DNA of 64,000 nucleotides from Neolewinella lacunae. Lineage in GTDB: Bacteria > Bacteroidota > Bacteroidia > Chitinophagales > Saprospiraceae. The stretch lies in NCBI RefSeq assembly GCF_014349155.1, contig NZ_JACSIT010000141.1:122919-186918 (forward strand), given 5' to 3'. The notes under the pieces were generated by a model, which did not search any database, was not told the DNA's origin, and saw nothing but the letters and a program-made list of their open reading frames with translations. This document shows, piece after piece, positions 50,964-58,412 of the stretch; the first letter of the stretch is position 1; every line of letters starts with the position of its first letter. Made by a program: the position numbers and the translations under genes.

Positions 50964-53231
50964 CTACTTCACTTCCACCTCTAACAACTGGCTAGTATCC
51001 ACCCCCAGAATATCCACCACCTTCACCATCACCCGGTAGGTGCCGGGCTTTAGGTACGCCCTGGGGCTGGTAGTGAACTCCAGGCTGCGGTCTTGCTTGG
51101 TGCGGAAGCTCTGCCATTCGTTTTCGAAGATGTAGTTACCCGTCCATTGCTCCTCGATCTCACCGGCTTCGTTCTGGATGCGGATGATCTCTTTTTTGCT
51201 GTCGTAGTCGAAATCAACACTCCAGTAGTCGATCCAGTCGTGCCAGTTCTTGGTCAGGATTTCGCGGTCTTGTACGCCTTTCTGATTTTTACTCACTTTG
51301 ATGATCTGGCCACCGTCGATGATGACTTCACTCTTGCCCTTGGCCAAGGCACTTTCCACGGCGGGCAGGTCGTCTTGGGTGTAGTTGGTCACGAAGTCTT
51401 CCAGGGTTATGGTGACTTCAGCACGTGCTTTTTCGGGCGCGGACGCAGGTGCAGGGGATGGGTTTAAAGCAAAGGAAGCCCGCAGGTAGCTCACATCGTA
51501 AAATTTCACCTGGCCCTTCTTCACCGCCCGCTCGTCGAACACGTCTTTGGGGATGTAGCGCGGGCGGATGCGCACGTTGTGGCTCTCGGCCACCTCCTGG
51601 GTGACGCGAGGAAACAAGCCCTGCTCAAACTCGAAGCCCAGCACGTCCAGCTGGGTGTAGCCCAGCTTGCGGCATTCTTCCACCACTTCCCGGACGCGGC
51701 TTTCCGTTACCGGCACGTCCAGCGGCCCTACGTGCACCATCCGACCACCCCGCCGGCCGTGCAGCTGGGTGTGCCCTTCCAGCCGCTCGGCTTTGTAGGC
51801 TTCCAGGATCAGGTTCAGGTAGGTGTCTTCCCGGCTCACCCGCTGCTCATCGCTCATTTCGGCCAGGAAAAACTGCCGCTCGTATTTGCCCAGATTCAGC
51901 AGCTCGAAGGCGCGGAAGTCTTGTCCTTTTTCCTTCAGCTCCCGCTGTACCCCGATCAGCCGCTTGCGCGTGGTGTGCACCGCGAAGCGCCCCAGGTCGG
52001 TCGCGATCCACTTGCGGTTGAGCTTGGCGGCTACCGCCGCCGTCGTGCCGGAACCGCAAAAGAAGTCAGCTAATAGATCACCTTCATTGGAAGAGGTTTT
52101 AATGATTCTTTCCAAGAGGGCTTCTGGTTTCTGAGTAGGATATCCGATTCGTTCCGTAGACGTTGGACTAATTCTATTAACATCATCCCATAAATCTGTG
52201 ACGGGAGTGCCTTTCGCGTCTTTCAGATACTTTTTCCTACTTAATGATTTGCCCGTTGAAGAAACAACAATTAACCCTTCATCATAGAGCTCTTGCATTT
52301 TCTCCTTTGAGTATCTCCAATATCCTTTCACCCCTAAAAAATCATAAAACGGATTCCCTTTTGCGGCTCCTCCTGGCCCATCAACTGGTGTGTGCCGATA
52401 GATACCCATAGAGTCTTTGTATTTGTAATCTCGCTTTAATATTTTTTCAGAGTATGCTTCGTACTGTGGGTTCCAAATAAATTTATCACTTTTAGAAAAG
52501 ATATAAATATAATCAGTAATCCTACCATAATGGGTAGCACCTTGACCAGCATCCCCATGGGCATGTGACCTCTTCCACGAAATCGTGTTGTGGTAGTTGT
52601 CATAACCAAATATATCTTGCAACAATAGCTGTACGGAACTAGCGACTTGCCACCCAACATGCACATAAATACTCCCGTCCTCCGCCAGGAGCGAGTGAAT
52701 GAGTTTCAGCCGTTCGTACATCATGGATAGATAAGAGGAAATCCCCCGCTGCCAGGTATCGCGGTAGGCGATTTCTTCCAGTACAGATTGGGTTTTGGTG
52801 GCGGTTTCGCCCCCGATCTCGATGGTGTGGCTAAAGTCGGCCCCGACGGCGAAGGGCGGGTCGATGTAAACGAGTTTGAGGCCGCCTTCGGCTTCGATCT
52901 GTTCACGCAGGGGCCCGTGGGCGAGGCTGGAGAGGATGAGTTTGTTGTCGCCCCAGATCAGTTTGTCGTGCCAACCCTGGCGCTGTCTTCCCTTCAGGTC
53001 GAACATACTGAAGTTGGCTCCTTCCGAAGTGGCTTCGCGGCGGGGCTCGTCGATGTGTTCGATGTGGTGGAAGGGCAGCACGGCGCGGGTAACGGCCTCG
53101 TCGCGTCCGTTCCAGAACAGGAATACGTCTTCCTCATCGGCGGCGAGCTTGTAGAGGTCTTCCTTGGGCAGGGTCTGGCCGTTTTTGATGAGGTCGATGA
53201 TGCGGTCGCGGTCGGCGGGAGATAGGTTCAT
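50964..53231 (-). CDS. mod: Type III restriction-modification system, DNA methyltransferase (Mod) subunit
   Basis: A 755-residue adenine-specific methyltransferase. The catalytic motif is KLVYIDPPFAVGADF (DPPF, about residue 125) and the SAM-binding motif LADFFCGSGTTAAVAAKL (about residue 390), which is the beta-class order. The region between them (residues about 185-385, DNA 52075-52680) should hold the target-recognition domain and is much more AT-rich than the flanks, suggesting exchange. Near the C-terminus the repeat at 51435-51452 encodes APASAP (residues 594-599). It is the last gene of res-fic-mod. Confidence 0.94.
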   Translation of the reverse strand: MNLSPADRDRIIDLIKNGQTLPKEDLYKLAADEEDVFLFWNGRDEAVTRAVLPFHHIEHIDEPRREATSEGANFSMFDLKGRQRQGWHDKLIWGDNKLILSSLAHGPLREQIEAEGGLKLVYIDPPFAVGADFSHTIEIGGETATKTQSVLEEIAYRDTWQRGISSYLSMMYERLKLIHSLLAEDGSIYVHVGWQVASSVQLLLQDIFGYDNYHNTISWKRSHAHGDAGQGATHYGRITDYIYIFSKSDKFIWNPQYEAYSEKILKRDYKYKDSMGIYRHTPVDGPGGAAKGNPFYDFLGVKGYWRYSKEKMQELYDEGLIVVSSTGKSLSRKKYLKDAKGTPVTDLWDDVNRISPTSTERIGYPTQKPEALLERIIKTSSNEGDLLADFFCGSGTTAAVAAKLNRKWIATDLGRFAVHTTRKRLIGVQRELKEKGQDFRAFELLNLGKYERQFFLAEMSDEQRVSREDTYLNLILEAYKAERLEGHTQLHGRRGGRMVHVGPLDVPVTESRVREVVEECRKLGYTQLDVLGFEFEQGLFPRVTQEVAESHNVRIRPRYIPKDVFDERAVKKGQVKFYDVSYLRASFALNPSPAPASAPEKARAEVTITLEDFVTNYTQDDLPAVESALAKGKSEVIIDGGQIIKVSKNQKGVQDREILTKNWHDWIDYWSVDFDYDSKKEIIRIQNEAGEIEEQWTGNYIFENEWQSFRTKQDRSLEFTTSPRAYLKPGTYRVMVKVVDILGVDTSQLLEVEVK
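51435..51452 (-). repeat. Dispersed 18-bp repeat inside mod
   Basis: Coding-strand GCACCTGCGTCCGCGCCC, in frame as APASAP. Confidence 0.89.
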
Positions 53232-53255
53232 GGATGATCAGTTCTTCGGTGAGGG

Positions 53256-53263
53256 TAAAGGTA
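53256..53263 (-). promoter_or_regulatory. Putative promoter of mod (-7 element)
   Basis: TACCTTTA on the minus strand, 25 nt upstream of ATG 53231. It would allow mod to be expressed apart from fic. Confidence 0.35.
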
Positions 53264-53333
53264 AGTTTAGTGCCATTGCTTTTTCGGGATGAAATAGCTA
53301 CTGCTTCGGATGGGTCTTTTGGTCTTGTCTGCT

Positions 53334-54410
53334 TTATCCCGCAGCCAGGATGTCAATGAGGCGGTCATTTACAAAGTATTTGTCCCGTCCAATTTTATGT
53401 TCAGTGAGGATGCCCGTCTTGGTCAGAATGCTGAGATACTTCCGGGCGGTCAGTGGATGAACATTGAGGTCCTCCGCCACCACTTGAATTTTAGTGTAAG
53501 GATGTCGGAAAAGATTGTTCAGCAAATCCTGGCTATAGACTTTGGGATGATCTTGCCGGAGTTTTCGTTTTACTTGCTGCATAGCGGTGCGGATTTGCGA
53601 GATTAGGAAAATACTCTGTTTAGCAGTTTCCTCTATACCGCGCAGTATATAAACGACCCAGTCTTCCCACTCACCCCGATCTCGTACAGCTTGTAATAGC
53701 CGGTAATAATCTTCTTTGTGTGCAATGATGTAACGACTCAGGTAAAGAATGGGAAGTTCTAGCAGCCCTTGTTGTACCAAATAGAGGATGTTGATAATTC
53801 TTCCCGTTCTTCCGTTCCCGTCGTAGAAAGGATGGATGCTTTCAAACTGGTGGTGAATGATGGCCATTTTGATAAGGGGGTCCAATGAACAAAGCTGATC
53901 ATCGTTCAGGTATCGTACAAGACCGTCGAGGTGCCGGTTTATTTCATCGGGGTGCTGGGGCGGTACGTACACCACTTCACCGGTTTTGTCGTTTTCCAGT
54001 TTAGTACCCGGACTGGTACGAATTCCGGCTCGGTTTCGTTCGAGTTCTTCCTGAATTTTAATAATGTGTGGGCGGGTGATGAGCCCGGTTGATTTAACAT
54101 CAACAAATCCCTGCCGTAGTGCTACTGCATAACGTTGAACTTCCTTGGTGGCGGGGGAATGTCGTTCCGACAGAGCTATTTCTGCCCGGAAAAGCTCGTC
54201 TTGGGTAGTTATGATGTTCTCAACCGCAGAGCTGTCCTGTGCTTCCCTGATCGTAAGCGTATTGATCAGTACCTGCTCATTAGGGATCGTCCGCGCGGTT
54301 CCCTTCAGTTCCGCCAGTGCACGTGAAGCCGCGTTGAGTGCCTGAAAAACAGGTACCGTGGCAAAGTTGTAGCTAAGCGGCAAGTCTGGTATGTTGTAAG
54401 TTGGTCTCAT
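53334..54410 (-). CDS. Fic-family protein (AMP-transferase) with C-terminal winged helix
   Basis: A 358-residue Fic protein. The catalytic motif is HPFYDGNGRTGR and the N-terminal inhibitory motif is DSSAVENI (S/T-x3-E-N/G form), so it is a class II, self-inhibited enzyme. It begins with a Fic-N domain (RPTYNIPDLPLSYNFATVPVFQALNAASRAL). The C-terminal LLNNLFRHPYTKIQVVAEDLNVHPLTARKYLSILTKTGIL is a winged helix-turn-helix that could bind its own promoter. Start chosen at ATG 54410; 54437 is possible. It sits between res and mod. Confidence 0.93.
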   Translation of the reverse strand: MRPTYNIPDLPLSYNFATVPVFQALNAASRALAELKGTARTIPNEQVLINTLTIREAQDSSAVENIITTQDELFRAEIALSERHSPATKEVQRYAVALRQGFVDVKSTGLITRPHIIKIQEELERNRAGIRTSPGTKLENDKTGEVVYVPPQHPDEINRHLDGLVRYLNDDQLCSLDPLIKMAIIHHQFESIHPFYDGNGRTGRIINILYLVQQGLLELPILYLSRYIIAHKEDYYRLLQAVRDRGEWEDWVVYILRGIEETAKQSIFLISQIRTAMQQVKRKLRQDHPKVYSQDLLNNLFRHPYTKIQVVAEDLNVHPLTARKYLSILTKTGILTEHKIGRDKYFVNDRLIDILAAG

Positions 54411-54451
54411 AAAACAAGAATAGGCAAAAAAAAGCAACTTACTTTCAAAAC

Positions 54452-54504
54452 AGTTATAAAAAATGCGATTTTTTATAACTATCCGGGCCGATAGTTATAA
54501 AGAA
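54452..54504. promoter_or_regulatory. Overlapping palindromic operator upstream of fic
   Basis: Two perfect inverted repeats overlap: AGTTATAAAAAA (54452-54463) with TTTTTTATAACT (54469-54480), and TTATAACTATC (54473-54483) with GATAGTTATAA (54490-54500). They give three AGTTATAA half-sites in alternating orientation, about 40-95 bp upstream of the fic ATG, suited to a dimeric winged-helix regulator. Confidence 0.7.
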
Positions 54505-54536
54505 GTGGCCTTTTGTATGCTTATCCATCCTACCTT

Positions 54537-54554
54537 GCACCTGCGGCCGCGCCC
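54537..54554 (+). repeat. Dispersed 18-bp repeat downstream of res
   Basis: Exact GCACCTGCGGCCGCGCCC, 24 nt beyond the res stop codon. Confidence 0.9.
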
Positions 54555-54578
54555 GGAAAGTGATGGTGGAGAGCATGG

Positions 54579-57257
54579 TCATTCCGGTACGAGCGCCACC
54601 GTATCCGCGTAATGCGTGTCGATCAGGTGCTGGAATCTGGTGGCCCGGTTGGAGTAGTCTACCCAGTCGTCCCAGGTAACGTAGAGTGGTTCATAACGGT
54701 AGTCGCTTTGCAGCGCGTTGACATCGCGGCACCACTTGACGAGGCGAATGATCTTGCGGCGGTCATCGGCATCGGCCCGCCCCTTGGTTTCGGCGATGTA
54801 GATCGTTCGGTTATCGGTGAGCTTGACCAGGAAATCCGGGTAGAAGCGACTGATGCCTCCCTTGGCGTTTTGGTACTCAACGTGAAAATTGATACCACCC
54901 TGTCCCAGCGTATTTTTGGCGTAGGCTTTCACGTCGGGGAAATCTTCGCAGAGGGCGGCAAAGCCTTTTTCCATATCATTATCGCCCAAGGTGATGTTAA
55001 ACACCGATTTTTTGCTGGTGACAAAGGGTTCAAAAGCCTTGGCGACCGGGCGGGCTTCGAGCAGGCTGCGGTAGCCTTGCAGGGCTGTCGTTTGCTTATC
55101 GGTGATGACGAGGCGGGTAATGGCGGTGTTGAACACATCGTGCACAATTTTCTGAACACCGGGGTTACTGAGGTTAACGAGCACATCGTTATCCAGCGGA
55201 TCAACCGTTTTGCCAAAAAGCTGGTGGCGGGCAAAAGCTTCCACTTTTGGGTAGAGGATATCGAACCCGCTGAAGAGGCGGTTACTCCGCAGGATGGCAT
55301 CGGTATGAAACTGAAGTACGTTGCGCCAGTTCGGCACGAAGTCGGGTAATTCGGTAAGGTGACTGAACTCGCCGTGAAAGTTCTTGAAAACGATCTCACG
55401 CACATCCCCCACAAAATCCTGCATGGTAGCGATAGGATGCGACAGTCCTTCGATACTTAACTTACTCAACTGTTCATAATCACGCACAATACGAGGCTCT
55501 AAAACAGGCAGAGGAATGTCGAGCTCGTGAAGTTCCTCCGACGTTTTGTGGTCATCGATTTCGACGATTAGAGGAGCTAAACCCCGGGTTCCGGGTCGCC
55601 CCAAATCGGCTTTACGGAAGGTAATACCCTGGTCTTTCAGGTCTTCGATGAAACGGATAAAGCCGGACGTACCGACGACGACGAGGTTCTCTTCTACGTC
55701 CAGCGGGAACATCTTACGAAGTCCGCGGCCAATGGCTTGTTCCGGCAGAATTTTCGCTTTAGAGCTATAGGGGCGCAGGCCGACGATAGTGGTAACGTTG
55801 CGCACGTCCCATCCTTCGCGCAGCATCATGACTGAGGTGACGGCGCGGTAGGGGCTGTCGTCGCTATCCACCGCATCGGCGGCCTGCCGCAACTCATCCA
55901 GTACCGCCAGGTTTTTGGCTGATTTGCTTTCACTGATGCTTCCATCTTTATTGGTATGGATGCTGAGCACCTTTCCGCGCATGAGCGGGTAGTTGGTTTC
56001 CAGAAACTGCTTAGCCTCGTCGGCTTCCTTTGTGGTCATCGTCATGATGAACAACAAAGGCGTTTTGTGCTTTTTGAGTACCTGGTACTGCTTTTCCCAT
56101 TCGACGTAACCCAACTGAAGATGATCGCGATAGCGTTCTGCGAAATCGTTGCTGTCGCGTTCCTTCACCCGATTGCGGCTGGCTTCGTCGGGCAGCACAG
56201 GAATTTTGACAACGTTGTGGTTGATCGCCTCTACCAGCGGGTAGTCAGCAATAGTCTGGACGAAAATGGCCCCGTCGTCGTGCTTAGGTGTTGCGGACAC
56301 ATCTACCTGCATTCGTAGCCCGGGTACGCCCCGTTGGGTAAAACGATCGTAGATGGCCTCTATGGCCTGAAACCAGGCGAGGGATTTATCGTGGACGTGG
56401 TGGGCTTCATCGTTTAACACTACGAGGTCTTGCAAACGGTCACTCCTTAATAGTTTGCCGAGGTCCAGATTACCACCGGTATCTGCGTTGGGCTTCACTT
56501 TCATCCCCAGGAACATCTCTTCCTTGCTTGGTTTTTGCTCGTCACCGACGTAGATACGGTGGATGTTGGTGAGGAAGATATTGCCCCGGTCAGAGATAGG
56601 ACCAACCTCGTCCTGTATGTGAAGGGAAGGTTGAAAGTCTTCGGTCCAGTTATTGTCCCGGTATCCATCCGGCGGGAGGAATGGGTCTTCAAAAAAGTAT
56701 TTCAACCCTCGAAAGTCCTTCAGCAGCCGGTTGAGGACAATGATATTGGGAGAAATAAGCAGGAAATTGGCGGAGAGCGGGCTATTTGCTTCATAAAGCT
56801 TGTGGAAGTACGACCAGACGAGGACCAGACCGAGGACTTTAGTCTTACCGGTTCCAGTTGCCATTTTGATGACGTAACGTGCCCAATCTTCATCGAACAT
56901 ACCATGGCTTACCATGCCTGCAGCATTTAGTCTGATCATATTGAACTTGTCTCGGTACTGTTTGACTTCGTACAAATAGGCGATAGACTCAAATGCTTCC
57001 CGCTGCGCAAAGTAAAACTGGAAGTAATTCTCCGTTCCAGGGATGCGGTGTTCGGTTTCGAACCAATATTCGATCAGTGCCAGCGTGGTTCTTGATGCGC
57101 CGGGGTAGCCGCTGGTTCGCCATTCGTGAACCAGCCTCCGCGTTTCCGCCACCAGTGGAGGTAAGAGTTTGGGGGATTCCTCGACAGACAGTTGGGCAGG
57201 GGCGGGTCTCCAGCGTTCTTCCGGCGGGGTAATTTTGAAGGGGCGGGTGTTTTCCAT
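54579..57257 (-). CDS. res: Type III restriction-modification system, restriction (Res) subunit
   Basis: An 892-residue helicase-nuclease. Walker A is MATGTGKTKV (about residue 135) and the DEAD-like box NDEAHHVHD. VSATPKHDDG, SVMMLREGWDVRNVTTIVGLRPYSSKAKILPEQAIGRGLRKM are SF2 motifs III-VI. The C-terminal nuclease motif appears in RFYPDFLVKLTDNRTIYIAETKG (PD-ExK). It cuts only when it meets the unmethylated site as a complex with Mod. It precedes fic and mod on the minus strand, whereas mod usually comes first in type III systems. Confidence 0.94.
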   Translation of the reverse strand: MENTRPFKITPPEERWRPAPAQLSVEESPKLLPPLVAETRRLVHEWRTSGYPGASRTTLALIEYWFETEHRIPGTENYFQFYFAQREAFESIAYLYEVKQYRDKFNMIRLNAAGMVSHGMFDEDWARYVIKMATGTGKTKVLGLVLVWSYFHKLYEANSPLSANFLLISPNIIVLNRLLKDFRGLKYFFEDPFLPPDGYRDNNWTEDFQPSLHIQDEVGPISDRGNIFLTNIHRIYVGDEQKPSKEEMFLGMKVKPNADTGGNLDLGKLLRSDRLQDLVVLNDEAHHVHDKSLAWFQAIEAIYDRFTQRGVPGLRMQVDVSATPKHDDGAIFVQTIADYPLVEAINHNVVKIPVLPDEASRNRVKERDSNDFAERYRDHLQLGYVEWEKQYQVLKKHKTPLLFIMTMTTKEADEAKQFLETNYPLMRGKVLSIHTNKDGSISESKSAKNLAVLDELRQAADAVDSDDSPYRAVTSVMMLREGWDVRNVTTIVGLRPYSSKAKILPEQAIGRGLRKMFPLDVEENLVVVGTSGFIRFIEDLKDQGITFRKADLGRPGTRGLAPLIVEIDDHKTSEELHELDIPLPVLEPRIVRDYEQLSKLSIEGLSHPIATMQDFVGDVREIVFKNFHGEFSHLTELPDFVPNWRNVLQFHTDAILRSNRLFSGFDILYPKVEAFARHQLFGKTVDPLDNDVLVNLSNPGVQKIVHDVFNTAITRLVITDKQTTALQGYRSLLEARPVAKAFEPFVTSKKSVFNITLGDNDMEKGFAALCEDFPDVKAYAKNTLGQGGINFHVEYQNAKGGISRFYPDFLVKLTDNRTIYIAETKGRADADDRRKIIRLVKWCRDVNALQSDYRYEPLYVTWDDWVDYSNRATRFQHLIDTHYADTVALVPE

Positions 57258-57303
57258 TTAAGAGAATCCGATTTTGGCGAAGGCTGAAATTATTTCAAAG
57301 GGA

Positions 57304-57311
57304 GAAAGATA
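57304..57311 (-). promoter_or_regulatory. Putative res promoter (-7 element)
   Basis: TATCTTTC on the minus strand, 47 nt upstream of ATG 57257; the same element precedes the CotH and nucleoside hydrolase genes. Confidence 0.38.
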
Positions 57312-57561
57312 GGTCCTGATTCATCATATAAGAAGGATCAGCTGAAAAATCGGCCTTTTTCTTGTTTCTGGCATCTTGCTTGGTTGAGGGTGTCTTAATC
57401 CGACTTTCCAGAAAGACACTCGGGTAAGGCCAGGCTCTATTTGATCGTAACAAGCAGAATCCCCGCCATCCCGTACTTTCCACCCTTACTTGAATTTGGC
57501 CGATTCGCCAACTGGTCGCACTAAACGCCGGGTGATTCAGCGTTCTCTTACAACTTCCCTT

Positions 57562-57579
57562 GCACCTGCGACAGCGCCA
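57562..57579 (+). repeat. Dispersed 18-bp repeat upstream of res
   Basis: GCACCTGCGACAGCGCCA, three differences from consensus; preceded by CCCTT as in several other copies. Confidence 0.78.
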
Positions 57580-57614
57580 CAAAAAGCAAGCAACGAATTA
57601 ATTACCCCCCAACC

Positions 57615-58139
57615 CTAGCGCACCACGCGCAAGTTCACCTCCCGCTGGGTGTAACGGAAGCCCCCGCTGGTTCTGCCGGGGCAGTCGCTGCAACGCAGCA
57701 CCAGGCTGGCGCCATCGCGCTGGAAGGCAAATTCCAGGCCTTCCGCCGCCCAGGCCTTCACGGCGGGGGCATCAGCAAAGGCCGAAAACGCCATCTTCTT
57801 CGCGCCGCTTTCTTCTTCGGCGTAGGTGTACTGCACCGGGGTGGTGGCACCGCAGTCGTCAACCACCGCTTTACACCAGGTGCCGCTGCAGGTGCGGAAG
57901 CCCAGCTGCACGTGACCCAGTTGTTCGGTCCGGGAATCACCCGCACTACCCTCCTTGGGGTTGGAGAAGGTGACGCTTTCCAGGAAGACCATACTCGGCA
58001 AACCCGTGCCGCTCTGGACGGCGGCGTCGTTAAAGGTGATTTCTTCGCCAAAGAGCCCGATCAGTCCGCCCCCTTCTTCGAGGCAGCTGGTGAAAAGGGC
58101 GGCGGTAAGCAGGCAGAGGAGTAGATTTTTCACGCGCAT
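57615..58139 (-). CDS. Lipoprotein of unknown function
   Basis: A 174-residue predicted lipoprotein: MRVKNLLLCLLTAALFTSCLEEGGG, with lipobox TSC at Cys-19. The mature part is beta-rich with paired cysteines (FRTCSGTWCKAVVDDCG and LRCSDCPG) that may form disulfides. No family is recognised. Single gene, divergent from the GH3/beta-lactamase fusion gene. Confidence 0.82.
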   Translation of the reverse strand: MRVKNLLLCLLTAALFTSCLEEGGGLIGLFGEEITFNDAAVQSGTGLPSMVFLESVTFSNPKEGSAGDSRTEQLGHVQLGFRTCSGTWCKAVVDDCGATTPVQYTYAEEESGAKKMAFSAFADAPAVKAWAAEGLEFAFQRDGASLVLRCSDCPGRTSGGFRYTQREVNLRVVR

Positions 58140-58327
58140 AATTGGAAAGGGTTAAGCCTTGGTGACCCGGCGAATGGGTCGCCACACGACCCTCATTTCC
58201 GCCACGCCCCCAAAACCGGGTTATTTTTCGCCAGAACGGCCGCCCTAAGATGCGGGCGATTTTATTTTCCCACAAGTCCCCTGGCACACATTTTTCCGGG
58301 TTTTTCGCTTTTTGGCAAAATTTTAAC

Positions 58328-58355
58328 TTGCGTAAGCCGTGATTTTGTACTTTGG
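58328..58355 (+). promoter_or_regulatory. Putative promoter of the GH3/beta-lactamase fusion gene
   Basis: TTG at 58328-58330, a 17-nt spacer and TACTTTGG at 58348-58355 (one mismatch from TAnnTTTG), 57 nt upstream of the ATG. Confidence 0.42.
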
Positions 58356-58412
58356 GGCCGTTCTACGTTGGCTTTCCTGTTCGCATTTTACCCTATCTCG
58401 CCCCGGTCATTT

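Larger units (their letters stand above)
57258..57614. other. Intergenic region upstream of res
   Basis: This 357-bp gap holds a candidate res promoter, a variant of the dispersed repeat, and no convincing gene. A 95-codon frame at 57295-57582 on the minus strand runs through the repeat, has a Cys/Arg-rich start and resembles no protein, so I leave it out. Confidence 0.6.

Noticed and set aside
57295-57582. 95-codon frame upstream of res
   Set aside because: It runs through a copy of the dispersed repeat, has no recognisable fold and conflicts with the candidate res promoter.
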